Of a stretch of 64,000 bases of DNA, positions 45,318-54,351 are shown piece by piece (within the stretch, counting starts at the first letter, position 1; each line of letters begins with the position of its first letter). The stretch is from Microbacterium sp. SL75 (GTDB lineage Bacteria; Actinomycetota; Actinomycetes; Actinomycetales; Microbacteriaceae): the NCBI RefSeq assembly GCF_026625865.1, contig NZ_CP113067.1:2728001-2792000 (forward strand), in the 5' to 3' direction. The translations under genes and the position numbers were made by a program. Below the pieces are notes generated by a model. The model was not told the DNA's origin and ran no database searches. It was given only the letters and a program-made list of their open reading frames with translations.

Positions 45318-46297
45318 GCACTGCCGTCGACGGAGTGCAGTACACCCCGAACGAGCTCGACCGCGACGCGACGTTCTACGTCGCCGGTCACCGCGGGCTC
45401 GTCGGGTCGGCCATCGTCCGTAAGCTCCAGTCCTCGGGGTTCGAGAACATCGTGGGGAAGCCCTCGGCTGAGCTCGACCTGAAGGACCGCGACGCGGTCT
45501 TCGCCTACATGGGAGAGACGAAGCCGAAGTACGTCGTGCTGGCTGCTGCGAAGGTGGGCGGCATCCTGGCGAATTCCACCTACCCCGTGGACTTCTTGAG
45601 TGACAACATGCGCATTCAGGTCAATGTGCTCGACGCCGCCCTCGCCAACGACGTGGAGCGAGTGCTGTTCCTCGGCTCGTCCTGCATCTACCCGAAGTTC
45701 GCGGAGCAGCCGATCCGCGAGGACTCGCTGCTGACGGGGCATCTTGAGCCCACGAATGACGCGTACGCAATCGCGAAGATCGCCGGCATCCTGCAGACCC
45801 AGGCTGTGCGCCGTCAGTACGGCCTGCCGTGGATCAGCGCGATGCCGACCAACCTGTACGGCCCCAACGACAACTTCTCGCCGAAGGGGTCGCACGTGCT
45901 GCCGGCGCTCATCCGCCGCTACGACGAGGCTGCGCACTCCGGCGCGGCGAGCGTCACGAACTGGGGTACTGGGACGCCTCGCCGAGAGTTCCTCCACGCG
46001 GATGACATGGCGGATGCCTGCTTGCATCTCATGGAGCACTACGACGGCCCGGACCAGGTCAACGTCGGCACCGGCAGCGACGTGACGATCCGCGAGATCG
46101 CCGAGACGATCGCGCGCGTCACCGGGTACACCGGCGAGACCGAATGGGACACGTCGAAGCCCGACGGGACTCCGCAGAAGTTGCTGGACGTCTCCAAGCT
46201 CGCGGAGGCGGGGTGGACGGCATCCATCTCGCTCGAAGAAGGCATGGAGCGCACGGTCGCGTGGTACCGCGACCACGTCGACACCATTCGCGAGTAA
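45314..46297 (+). CDS. fcl: GDP-L-fucose synthase
   Basis: This 327-residue NADPH-dependent epimerase-reductase converts the Gmd product to GDP-L-fucose. It has [15 protein letters not shown] near 21, the SSCIYP motif with the catalytic Ser near 118, and YAIAK with the catalytic Tyr and Lys near 147. GTG 45314 overlaps the gmd stop. The gmd-fcl pair implies fucose, or colitose-like derivatives, in the polymer. Confidence 0.95.
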   Translation: MSTAVDGVQYTPNELDRDATFYVAGHRGLVGSAIVRKLQSSGFENIVGKPSAELDLKDRDAVFAYMGETKPKYVVLAAAKVGGILANSTYPVDFLSDNMRIQVNVLDAALANDVERVLFLGSSCIYPKFAEQPIREDSLLTGHLEPTNDAYAIAKIAGILQTQAVRRQYGLPWISAMPTNLYGPNDNFSPKGSHVLPALIRRYDEAAHSGAASVTNWGTGTPRREFLHADDMADACLHLMEHYDGPDQVNVGTGSDVTIREIAETIARVTGYTGETEWDTSKPDGTPQKLLDVSKLAEAGWTASISLEEGMERTVAWYRDHVDTIRE

Positions 46298-46588
46298 ATG
46301 TTCCGACACGTTGTGTTGTTCCGGGTCCGTGATGACGTCACGGACCCGGACCTGTCTGCGGCAATCGACGAGTTGCGCGCGGTCGGAAAGGCGCCGGGCG
46401 TTACCTTGTGGACCATCGAGATGTCGCTCGACACTCGCAAGGGGCGGGTCATCGTCGAAGATGGCAGCTTCGTAGACCGGTCCGCATTCGAGACGTGGCG
46501 GGCCGGTGACGCCCACAAACGGGTTGCTGAGCGTATGGCGGGGTTAGCCGACTGGTGGGTGGGGGACTGGGAGGCGGACGCCCGGTAA
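46298..46588 (+). CDS. Dabb (stress-responsive A/B barrel) family protein
   Basis: This 96-residue ferredoxin-like dimeric barrel protein starts FRHVVLFRVRDDV. The domain is common, and its role here is unknown. ATG 46298 directly follows the fcl stop, so it is probably the last gene of the sugar operon by read-through. Confidence 0.83.
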   Translation: MFRHVVLFRVRDDVTDPDLSAAIDELRAVGKAPGVTLWTIEMSLDTRKGRVIVEDGSFVDRSAFETWRAGDAHKRVAERMAGLADWWVGDWEADAR

Positions 46589-46802
46589 CGGGGTCTGCGC
46601 TGGCGGCGGCGATTGGCTCCTGCGGGTTAGAGCTCGGGCGCGCGGCGTCCGTTCGCGGGGTGCGTGCGTCACGGGGTCACCGACTCGTGACGTTCTGCGT
46701 ATACCGGAAAGTCGACACGCCGCACAATGTCCCCCAATTGGGCGACGGGTGGACCTTTATCCTGTTTGCAGGTCGTCCAAGTCGTTTATCCGCATCTCAA
46801 AG

Positions 46803-47024
46803 GTGAGGGCTCATGCAAAACGAAGACATGCAGTTCGAGACAGGTCGTGCGTCTGGACGAATGTTATTGCCATCGTGCTCGTCTGGACGGCCGTCGTCAC
46901 CCTCGCCCTGGCGGGGTTGACCACGATCAGTGTCAAGGGAGACCTGGGGGCGTTGATGCTCGTGGCGGCTCTCATCATCGCCGCCCCGGCGGCGGCGATG
47001 AGCCAGCAGAGGAACTCAGTCTGA
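46803..47024 (+). CDS. small membrane protein, doubtful start, possible frameshift
   Basis: This 73-codon frame encodes one or two hydrophobic helices (NVIAIVLVWTAVV and ALMLVAALIIAAPAAA) with a basic N-terminus. The only good start, ATG 46813 with AAAGGTGAGG before it, is in another frame and codes MQNEDMQFETGRASGR before diverging. A one-base shift near 46860 would join the two. It may therefore be a frameshifted gene or a sequencing error. Confidence 0.4.
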   Translation: MRAHAKRRHAVRDRSCVWTNVIAIVLVWTAVVTLALAGLTTISVKGDLGALMLVAALIIAAPAAAMSQQRNSV

Positions 47025-47041
47025 GAGCTTGGGGGGGATTC

Positions 47042-47323
47042 CTAGCCCCACTTGGCGCAAACACTCTGGTTGGCGTCCTCCAGCATCTGCCCGGCAATCG
47101 TTGCCGATCGGGTCGCCGCAGAGAGGGCGGTGGTCAGCCCCTGCATCGAATTCAGCCAACGCGCGCGAGCCGCGTCGTAAGCAGCGCGAGCATCTCCGGT
47201 CCACTGATCGCGGAGGGCAGTTTCCTCGGTGTCCAGTTGATTCAGGTGCTCATCGATGACCTCGGCGGCTGAGGTCATCACGTGAACTAGGTCGGTCAGT
47301 CGTTCCGAATCGAACCGGATCAC
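47042..47323 (-). CDS. WXG100-family protein
   Basis: This 93-residue helical hairpin protein has the W41-T-G43 turn in RDQWTGDARAAYDAARARW, as in ESAT-6/CFP-10 proteins exported by type VII secretion. It is the last of four minus-strand genes and starts two bases after the lipoprotein stop (GTG 47323). It could be the export partner of the hydrolase encoded upstream. Confidence 0.83.
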   Translation of the reverse strand: MIRFDSERLTDLVHVMTSAAEVIDEHLNQLDTEETALRDQWTGDARAAYDAARARWLNSMQGLTTALSAATRSATIAGQMLEDANQSVCAKWG

Positions 47324-47325
47324 GC

Positions 47326-47802
47326 TCAGTTCATCCCTCCGTTGAGTTCGGCGGCGTCACCGACGCCGCAAAGGGAGGTTCCGGATATGTCATAGAGAGC
47401 CGGACCGGTGCCAAATGACATGCGTTGGACGGGGCCTCCAGTCGCGTAAACGACCGGGATGGGATCCTCGACCAGCCGAACCTCCATGCCGAGGCTGAGC
47501 CAGTAGTCCCGAATCACACGAGCGTCTGCGAGGCGGTCTTGGCCGGGTTGCGAGGCAATCGTGTGAGAGGTTTCGGCAGTGCCGTCTGAGCCGCAAGGTG
47601 CGGCCACCGGCGAAGCTCCGACAGCTTCCCATGTGCGGCCGGGCAACTGGGCTGCTGTATCGTCTACGACCTGCAGAAGACGGTCGCGTTCCTGTAAAGC
47701 CGTCATGGCTGATCCTTTCCCTGCACTGCAACTAACCAGAATGACGGCACCAGCGAGGGCCGCCGCCACTCCAAAGACGGCGCGCCGCGTGAATGTGTGC
47801 AT
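47326..47802 (-). CDS. putative lipoprotein in type VII-linked module
   Basis: This 158-residue protein has a lipoprotein signal: RRAVFGVAAALAGAVILVSC, with the lipobox cysteine in LVSC. The mature part is about 125 residues with three further cysteines. The family is unknown to me. ATG 47802 follows AGGAG at nine bases. Its place between the hydrolase and the WXG protein suggests a surface partner or immunity function, but this is inference. Confidence 0.75.
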   Translation of the reverse strand: MHTFTRRAVFGVAAALAGAVILVSCSAGKGSAMTALQERDRLLQVVDDTAAQLPGRTWEAVGASPVAAPCGSDGTAETSHTIASQPGQDRLADARVIRDYWLSLGMEVRLVEDPIPVVYATGGPVQRMSFGTGPALYDISGTSLCGVGDAAELNGGMN

Positions 47803-47819
47803 GAAGTGAGTCTCCTGCA

Positions 47820-49556
47820 TCACCATGGGCGTACGTACGCCGAAGTCAAGTTGCCTTGGCCAGTCGTCGCCAGGGCGACGTTTCGGAGCGACTCTGTCTG
47901 CGCATCCAGATAGCCTCCGCCCGTCGGCGAGCTGGTGTTGTGGTCGTCGACCGGAGTGAGGCCGCTATCAGGAGTGTCCACTCCAAACCGATGGGCACCG
48001 AACGCCTGCGCGGATGGGTCAACCGGGTGATTCCCGAAGAACCGTCCGGTCCAAGCCCATTGATCTCCGGGTTCTCCGGCGAGAGGCGAAACATTCACCG
48101 CCTGACCGGCGAATACGTGTGCAGCGTTCAAATCGGACGCCTCGTTGATCTCGGGAGGCAGCCCCGCGCTGCCGAGCGACACGAACGAGTCCACGCGAAC
48201 GCTCGACTCAGATACAGCGATGCTGGCTGTGGTTGTCCCGTAGCTGTGGGCGACAACGTTTAGCGCCGCCTCGCCGCGTGTGGCATGAAAGCCGGCCAGC
48301 GCGTTATCGAGGTTCTTCGCGCCGGCGACGGCGAGCGTGGTGTCAAGCACATCTAAGCCGCCCTGCTGCACGGGGATGGGAGGAGACTTGTATCCGACCC
48401 ACGCCACGACGGCCTGTTCGTGTGCAGGATCAACCACCATCTGTGCGGTCTGCAGGTTCTGCGCCGAAGCTGCCCAATCCTGCATATGCAGTGCCGAAGA
48501 CCCCATGCCCGGAACGGCGTACGTAACGTTCGTTGCCGTATCAAGATTGCCGATCGATACGGCGGCGAGTGGCGGGTCGTCGCTGCTGAGCGAGACCAGC
48601 GAGCGGGGGACTCCGCTAGCGGGATCGGTTGCCAAGCTGTCGGAGACCTGCTCCAACGCCGCGAGTTGATCTCGCGCAGCATCGAGCGCGATCACGTGAG
48701 CGTTGACTTGACCTTGCGTCGGTGGTGGAAACCAGGGGAGCGGTTGCTCCGCTTGAGCTAGGGCCGCCCGCGCCGTGGCCAGCTTCTGGTTGAGGACGTT
48801 CCGGTTTGCGACGTCGCGTGCCTCATAAGCAACGCCTTCGAGATTGCCAATGATTTGGGGAATCGTCGCCACAAGAGCATCGTGCTGAGCGCCGTCCAAT
48901 TCCGTCCACCAAGAATGGATCGTGCTGGCGTCAACGCGCTGCAGGAAAGCCGCGATCTCTGGCCTGGCGCTGAGAACGGCGGTCAACTCGGGACCGGACA
49001 AGCTCTTCGTAAGCTCTAGCGCTTCCTGGGGGGTCGTAACGGGCGCGGCGATACGTGCCCACGTCTCGTCTCGAATCTCGGGCTGCGACGATGCGATCTC
49101 TAAGGTGAGTGCTGCGCGCTCGCCTCCAGAATTTAACTCGGCCTCCGCGTGTTGGAGGATGGCCCACGCTCCGCGACGCAATTCATCCGCCTGCGTGGTT
49201 GGAGAAAGAATAGGGTTTGCGGCCTCCGCCGCCGAAGCCGCTCTCCACTTTTCGATGGCGAGCCTCGCCTGATCTTTGGCCCAAGCGAGCGTTGAGCTGT
49301 ACTCCTGCAAGACCCCGGCGGCGGCCGTTAACGACTCCGCGAGCAGTTCCCAGTGCTTCGCCTGCTCGGCGACGTGGGCTTCATAGGCGAGCGATGCTTG
49401 CCCGCTCCACCCTTCTGGCAGGGGGAGCCTCCGAAGCGAGGCGGCCACATCGTTGGCGCGCCTCCCTAGCTCGCGCCAAGAAGCGGCGGACGTCGTGATA
49501 TCTCCCAGAGAACCAGGTATCAGAACGTCTGGATCGTTCGACATCTCGATGAGCAT
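47820..49556 (-). CDS. alpha/beta hydrolase (DUF1023-like) with N-terminal WXG domain
   Basis: This 578-residue protein has an N-terminal helical domain with the WXG turn W50-S-G52 and a long coiled middle. The C-terminal hydrolase (about 340-560) has YAVPGMGSS, nucleophile S438 in VVAHSYGTT and H539 in PVDDHNTSS. DUF1023 hydrolases fused to WXG domains are candidate type VII effectors in actinobacteria. ATG 49556 overlaps the EspC-like stop. No export machinery gene lies in the window. Confidence 0.83.
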   Translation of the reverse strand: MLIEMSNDPDVLIPGSLGDITTSAASWRELGRRANDVAASLRRLPLPEGWSGQASLAYEAHVAEQAKHWELLAESLTAAAGVLQEYSSTLAWAKDQARLAIEKWRAASAAEAANPILSPTTQADELRRGAWAILQHAEAELNSGGERAALTLEIASSQPEIRDETWARIAAPVTTPQEALELTKSLSGPELTAVLSARPEIAAFLQRVDASTIHSWWTELDGAQHDALVATIPQIIGNLEGVAYEARDVANRNVLNQKLATARAALAQAEQPLPWFPPPTQGQVNAHVIALDAARDQLAALEQVSDSLATDPASGVPRSLVSLSSDDPPLAAVSIGNLDTATNVTYAVPGMGSSALHMQDWAASAQNLQTAQMVVDPAHEQAVVAWVGYKSPPIPVQQGGLDVLDTTLAVAGAKNLDNALAGFHATRGEAALNVVAHSYGTTTASIAVSESSVRVDSFVSLGSAGLPPEINEASDLNAAHVFAGQAVNVSPLAGEPGDQWAWTGRFFGNHPVDPSAQAFGAHRFGVDTPDSGLTPVDDHNTSSPTGGGYLDAQTESLRNVALATTGQGNLTSAYVRPW

Positions 49557-49846
49557 CAGAGGAAGCCCTCGATCGCCTTCACACTTCCGGAAGCGTTCTC
49601 GTCCGCGTCTTCGTACACCATGGCGCTATCTCGGAGCCTGTCCGCAGTTGAGAAGGTTTCGGTAATCTGCTGCCGCAAGTTTCCTTCTGTGGCGTCGACG
49701 AACCGGTTGATCGCGTCGCGGAGGCGGTTGTGGCCTACGTCTCGCGGTCGTGCAGCTGTGGCGCCCGGCGGAATAGTTTCGGCGACAGCGTCGATCTTCG
49801 ACGCTGTCGCGCGGAGCGTCGAGGGATCTACGGAGAACGACGGCAC
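49556..49846 (-). CDS. EspC/WXG-like secreted helical protein
   Basis: This 96-residue protein has the layout of excreted EspC-like proteins: the helix VDPSTLRATASKIDAVAE, a loop and the helix RLRDAINRFVDATEGNLRQQI. The tail has YEDADE, which fits the YxxxD/E type VII export signal. No WXG turn is seen. It is the first gene of the module, in front of the hydrolase, which it overlaps by ATGA. Confidence 0.72.
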   Translation of the reverse strand: MPSFSVDPSTLRATASKIDAVAETIPPGATAARPRDVGHNRLRDAINRFVDATEGNLRQQITETFSTADRLRDSAMVYEDADENASGSVKAIEGFL

Positions 49847-49930
49847 TCAACCAGCATATTTATCACTGCGCATGGCGCGCGGGGTGTAGAGGGTGAAATG
49901 CGGCGTGACTCAGGTGAATCGCGGATGACA

Positions 49931-49962
49931 GAAGGCCCCGGATCTCGCGATCCGGGGCCTTC
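49931..49962. terminator. perfect hairpin after initiator tRNA
   Basis: A 13-bp perfect stem (49931-49943 with 49950-49962) and six-base loop lie six bases past the tRNA end on the minus strand. On the plus strand TTCTTGTT follows, so it may work in either direction. Confidence 0.75.
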
Positions 49963-49968
49963 TTCTTG

Positions 49969-50042
49969 TTGCGGGGGCAGGATTTGAACCTACGACCTCT
50001 GGGTTATGAGCCCAGCGAGCTACCGAGCTGCTCCACCCCGCG
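49969..50042 (-). tRNA. initiator tRNA-fMet (CAT)
   Basis: The 74-base minus-strand sequence folds as a cloverleaf with anticodon CAT in GGGCTCATAACCC. It has the initiator marks: an unpaired C1-A72 at the acceptor end and three consecutive G-C pairs in the anticodon stem. The T arm reads GGTTCAAATCC. The CCA end is not encoded. Confidence 0.95.
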
Positions 50043-50104
50043 GCACAAGAGAAAACATTACCCACAGATGAACGAACCCGCAAATCCTGGCACACCACCC
50101 GGGA

Positions 50105-50623
50105 GTGTCGCGCGAGAATAGCCCGGTGAGCAGCGATATCGACGATGTGGCCGACGGGCGTCCCGAAACGGCCGCGCAGCGTGCGGACCGCAACTGGAAC
50201 GAGATTCTGCAAGAACTGCGGGTGTTGCAGACGGGCACGCAGATCCTCACGGGCTTCCTGCTCGCGCTGGCGTTCCAGCCGTCGTTCTCCGAGCTCGACC
50301 TGGGGCAGCGGGTCTTCTACCTGGTGCTGATCTGCTTGGCGGGCCTGAGCGCCGTCGTCGCCCTGGCCCCGGTGGCCCTGCATCGCGCGGTGTTCCGCCT
50401 TCAGGTAAAGCCAGACCTCGTGCGCGTAGGCCACAACGCCCTGCGTGGCGCGCTCGCGCTCGTGTCGCTGCTGCTGGTCGGTGTGGTGGCGTTCGTGTTC
50501 GACGTGGTCGTGGGGTTCGGTGGGGCGTTGGCGTCGGGTTTCGTGTTCGGGGGGATCATCCTCGTACTGTGGATCGTGGTGCCGGCGTTCGTACGGCGCC
50601 GGGGGAGGGAGAACACTCCATGA
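50105..50623 (+). CDS. DUF6328 family membrane protein
   Basis: This 172-residue protein has the family mark WNEILQELRVLQTGTQILTG near 31 and four predicted helices (about 46-62, 72-92, 115-135, 143-163). The function is unknown; the family is common in actinobacteria. GTG 50105 is used here; GTG 50126 is possible and neither has a clear ribosome site. The stop overlaps the next gene (ATGA). Confidence 0.85.
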   Translation: MSRENSPVSSDIDDVADGRPETAAQRADRNWNEILQELRVLQTGTQILTGFLLALAFQPSFSELDLGQRVFYLVLICLAGLSAVVALAPVALHRAVFRLQVKPDLVRVGHNALRGALALVSLLLVGVVAFVFDVVVGFGGALASGFVFGGIILVLWIVVPAFVRRRGRENTP

Positions 50624-51426
50624 GCGACGTCACCGTCGGAATCGCCGTCGCGCAGTTCGCGCCGTCGGCGTCTCGCGAGGGCAATCTCGCCGACATCGCC
50701 GATGCTGCCCGCACGGCCGCAGCCCGCGGAGCCCGCGTCGTCGTGTTTCCCGAGTACTCGAGCTACTTCGTGGACCCCTTCGACAGCTCTCTCGCCGAGA
50801 ACGCCGAAGACCTCGACGGTCCCTTCGTGCGGGCGCTGACGGCCCTGGCATCCGAGCTCGACATCGTCGTCGTCGCTGGACTGGTGGAGAACGCCGACGA
50901 CGGTCGCCGTGTGCGCAACGCGGTCGTGGCGGTGGGGGCCGACGGCATCCGGTCGGTGTATCGCAAGCTCCATCTGTACGACGCCTTCGGCCAGCGCGAG
51001 TCGGACTGGGTCGAGCCGGGCGAGATCGCTCCTCCCCAGACGTTCGAGGTGCGGGGGCTGCGGTTCGGCCTCATGACCTGCTACGATCTGCGCTTTCCCG
51101 AGGTGGCGCGCACGCTCGCCGACGCGGCGGTCGATGTGGCGCTGGTTCCCGCCGAGTGGGTGCGGGGGCCGCTGAAAGAGCACCACTGGCAGACGTTGTT
51201 GACCGCGCGCGCCATCGAGAACACGTTCTTCGTGGCGGCCGCGGATCACCCGCCGCCCCTCGGTGTGGGCCATTCGATGATCCTCGACCCGCAGGGCGTC
51301 ACGCTCGCTCAGGTGGGCACGGCAACCGATGTGGCCGTCGCGCACATCGACCCCGACGCGATCGCGCGCGTGCGTCGCGTGAATCCTGCGCTGCAGCTGC
51401 GCCGGTATCGGGTCACACCGCGCTGA
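50620..51426 (+). CDS. carbon-nitrogen hydrolase (nitrilase superfamily)
   Basis: This 268-residue amidase has the Glu-Lys-Cys triad E45 (FPEYSSY), K116 (YRKLHLYD) and C154 (TCYDLRFPE). It resembles Nit-type omega-amidases that act on deaminated glutathione or alpha-ketoglutaramate. The convergent aminotransferase next door could make such 2-oxoacid amides, which fits the glutamine transaminase pathway but is inference. ATG 50620 overlaps the DUF6328 gene. Confidence 0.9.
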   Translation: MSDVTVGIAVAQFAPSASREGNLADIADAARTAAARGARVVVFPEYSSYFVDPFDSSLAENAEDLDGPFVRALTALASELDIVVVAGLVENADDGRRVRNAVVAVGADGIRSVYRKLHLYDAFGQRESDWVEPGEIAPPQTFEVRGLRFGLMTCYDLRFPEVARTLADAAVDVALVPAEWVRGPLKEHHWQTLLTARAIENTFFVAAADHPPPLGVGHSMILDPQGVTLAQVGTATDVAVAHIDPDAIARVRRVNPALQLRRYRVTPR

Positions 51427-51446
51427 GGCTCGGCCCCACCGCCCCG

Positions 51447-52652
51447 TCAGCCCAACGTCATCCCCGCCAACCGCTCCGCCGCCTCCTGCAGCACCTCCAC
51501 CCGCTTGCATGCGGCGAACCGCACCAACGTCGCGTACTCGCCGCGGTGATCCGGTGTGACGAAAGCGGTGAGCGGAATACCGACCACTCCGGCGCGGGCC
51601 GGCAGCTCGCGGCAGAACGCGTCGGCGTCGGTGGCGCCGAGCGGGGCGGCATCCACCACCGTGAAGTACGAGCCCGCGGGGGAGGACACGTCGAATCCGG
51701 CAGCGCGGAGCCCCGTGCCCAGCAGGGCGGCCTTGGCGGCCATCTCCGACGCGACCGAGGCGAAGAAGGCATCGGGCAGGCGCAGGCCCACGGCGATCGC
51801 CGGCTGGAAGGGCGAGCCGCCCACGTAGGTCAGGTACTGCTTCACGGCGAGCACGGCTGTCACGAGGTCGGCGGGCCCAGTGACCCACCCGGTCTTCCAC
51901 CCGGTGAGCGAGAACGTCTTTCCGCCGGACGAGATCGAGAGCGTCCGCTCTGCGGCCCCGGGCAGCGTCGCGATCGGCACGTGCGGGCCGTCGAACACGA
52001 GATGCTCGTACACCTCGTCGGTGACGATGATCGCGTCGTGCTGGTGAGCCAGGCGTACGACCTCGTCGAGCACCTCGGGCGAGAACACCGTGCCGGTGGG
52101 GTTGTGCGGGTCGTTCACGAGGATCACGCGGGTGCGGTCGGTGACGGCGGATGCCAGGCGCCCGAGGTCGGGCTGAAAGGTGGGCCACTCCAGGGGCACC
52201 GGCACGAGCTTCGCTCCCGAAAGGGCCACGCACGCCGCATAGGAGTCGTAGTACGGCTCGAAGACCACCACCTCGTCGTCGGGGGAGTCCACGAGCGCCA
52301 GCAGGGTCGCGGCGAGCGCCTCGGTCGCCCCGACGGTGACGAGCACCTCGCGTTGCGGGTCGAGCTCGATCCCGTAGAAGCGCCGCTGGTGATCGGCGAC
52401 CGCCGCGAGCAGGTCGGGAAAGCCGCGCCCCGGCGCGTACTGGTTGATTCCCGACGAGATGGCCGCGCGGGCGGCATCCAGAACCGCTTCCGGCCCGTCT
52501 TCGTCGGGGAAGCCCTGTCCGAGGTTGAGCGCCCCGGTGGCGGTTGCGAGCGCGCTCATCTCGGCGAAGATCGTGGGAACAGACGTGCCGTCGGGAGCGA
52601 GGAGGCCCGCGCCGCGGGCGGTGCGCTGCCAGGCGCCGGGGATGTGTCGCAT
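51447..52652 (-). CDS. class I/II PLP-dependent aminotransferase
   Basis: This 401-residue fold-type I enzyme has the PLP lysine K245 in SSGGKTFSLTGWKTGW, N184 in NDPHNPTG and D212/Y215 in VTDEVYEH. It resembles methionine/glutamine (kynurenine) aminotransferases or DapC-type enzymes, and the exact substrate is open. It converges on the nitrilase gene with a 20-base gap and is divergent from the protease gene. Confidence 0.9.
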   Translation of the reverse strand: MRHIPGAWQRTARGAGLLAPDGTSVPTIFAEMSALATATGALNLGQGFPDEDGPEAVLDAARAAISSGINQYAPGRGFPDLLAAVADHQRRFYGIELDPQREVLVTVGATEALAATLLALVDSPDDEVVVFEPYYDSYAACVALSGAKLVPVPLEWPTFQPDLGRLASAVTDRTRVILVNDPHNPTGTVFSPEVLDEVVRLAHQHDAIIVTDEVYEHLVFDGPHVPIATLPGAAERTLSISSGGKTFSLTGWKTGWVTGPADLVTAVLAVKQYLTYVGGSPFQPAIAVGLRLPDAFFASVASEMAAKAALLGTGLRAAGFDVSSPAGSYFTVVDAAPLGATDADAFCRELPARAGVVGIPLTAFVTPDHRGEYATLVRFAACKRVEVLQEAAERLAGMTLG

Positions 52653-52800
52653 GGATCAAGAATGCCGCACGGCGGCCCGGCGCAAGCGGGAATGCCTCGC
52701 GGTCGCTTGCTGCTAGACCCATAGAGACGGCCCACGCCCGTCATAGGTGGTCCACAGGAACGGTGGTCATCGTAGAAGCACCTGGAACAAGGAGCATCCC

Positions 52801-54330
52801 ATGAGCGACACCACGGACAACCGTCCCGAGGGCAACGACAACAGCCACCCCACGAACTCGGCCGCGAACGGCGCCGTTCCCGCGTCGCCGCAGCCCGAGT
52901 CCACCACCCCCGCCGCGCCGCGCTACGACGCGCCGCCGGTTCCCACGCGTTCGCCGGCGTCGGCCGCCGCGGCCTGGCCGCCGCCCGTCCCGGGCACCGG
53001 GTCGGTGCACCCCGGCCACGCCTCCGCCCCCTCGGGTGCGACCTCGCCGACCGGTCAGGCCTTCGGCCCCGCCGCCACCGACGCCCACCCCACTCTCGCG
53101 ATGCCGTCCTCGGCATCCACCGCTCCCCGCAAGAAGAGCGCGGCACCGCGCATCGCCGCCCTGCTGGTCGCGGCCGCCCTCGTCGGCGGCGGTGCCGGTC
53201 TCGGCGGCACCTATGCCGGGCTCACCCTCTGGGGCGGCTCGAACACGTCGGCGGCCTCGGGCCCCTCGGCCATCACGGTCAACAACCCCGACAACGTCAA
53301 CAACACCTCCGCGGTCGCGGCGAAGGTCGTCCCCAGCGTCGTGACCATCAGCGCCACGGCTCAGCAGTCGGGCGGCACCGGTTCGGGCGTCATCCTCAGC
53401 CAGGACGGCTACGTGCTCACCAACACCCACGTGGTCACCCTCGACGGCCAGAGCGGCAACGCCGCGATCTCGGTCACGACCTCCGACGGCAAGGTCTACT
53501 CCGCCAAGGTCGTCGGCACCGACCCCACCTACGACCTCGCGGTCATCAAGCTCGACAACGCCTCAGGCCTGACCCCGATCGAGTGGGCCGACTCGTCGAA
53601 GCTGAACGTCGGCGACAACACCATCGCCGTCGGCGCCCCGCTCGACCTGCCGAACACGGTCACCACCGGTATCGTCAGCGCGCTGAACCGCTCGATCCAG
53701 GTCGCCTCGTCGGCCGCCCCGAGCGACGGCACCGACCAGCAGCAGCAGGAGCCCGGCCAGGAGAGCCCGTTCCGCTTCGACTTCGGCCAGGGCCAGCAGC
53801 AGCAGTCCGCCAACCAGACGATCAAGATCGCCGTCATCCAGACCGACGCCGCCATCAACCCCGGCAACTCGGGCGGAGCGCTCGTCAACAACGAGGGCAA
53901 GCTGATCGGCATCAACGTCGCCATCGCGAGCGCCGGCGGATCGTCGTCGGGCGGACAGTCGGGCAACATCGGCGTCGGCTTCTCGATCCCCTCCGACATC
54001 GCCAAGCGCATCTCGACCGAGATCATCGACAACGGCTCCGCCACGCACGGCCTGCTGGGTGCCTCGGTTCAGGATGCCGCGTCCATCGAGGGCGCCACCA
54101 CGACCGGTGCCTACATCGCCGACGTGTCCAGCGGCGGCGCGGCCCAGGCCGCCGGGCTGCAGAAGGGTGACGTGATCACGAAGTTCAACGGCATCCCGAT
54201 CACGAACTCCATCGACCTGACCGCCCAGGTGCGCGCTCTCGCCGCCGGCAGCAAGGCAGAGGTCACGTACAACCGCGGCAACGCCGAGAAGACCGCCGAG
54301 GTGACCCTGGGGTCCATGCCCACGAGCTGA
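52801..54330 (+). CDS. HtrA/DegP-like trypsin-type protease with PDZ domain
   Basis: This 509-residue protein has a cytoplasmic Pro/Ala/Ser-rich N-terminus of about 110 residues, one helix (about 117-140), a trypsin-like domain and a PDZ domain (about 410-505). The triad is H210 (NTHVV), D245 (YDLAVIK) and S357 (NPGNSGGAL). A Gln-rich insert lies near 318-338. It would degrade misfolded proteins outside the membrane. ATG 52801 follows AAGGAG. Confidence 0.93.
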   Translation: MSDTTDNRPEGNDNSHPTNSAANGAVPASPQPESTTPAAPRYDAPPVPTRSPASAAAAWPPPVPGTGSVHPGHASAPSGATSPTGQAFGPAATDAHPTLAMPSSASTAPRKKSAAPRIAALLVAAALVGGGAGLGGTYAGLTLWGGSNTSAASGPSAITVNNPDNVNNTSAVAAKVVPSVVTISATAQQSGGTGSGVILSQDGYVLTNTHVVTLDGQSGNAAISVTTSDGKVYSAKVVGTDPTYDLAVIKLDNASGLTPIEWADSSKLNVGDNTIAVGAPLDLPNTVTTGIVSALNRSIQVASSAAPSDGTDQQQQEPGQESPFRFDFGQGQQQQSANQTIKIAVIQTDAAINPGNSGGALVNNEGKLIGINVAIASAGGSSSGGQSGNIGVGFSIPSDIAKRISTEIIDNGSATHGLLGASVQDAASIEGATTTGAYIADVSSGGAAQAAGLQKGDVITKFNGIPITNSIDLTAQVRALAAGSKAEVTYNRGNAEKTAEVTLGSMPTS

Positions 54331-54351
54331 CTTCGCGGGTTTCGGCCCCTG

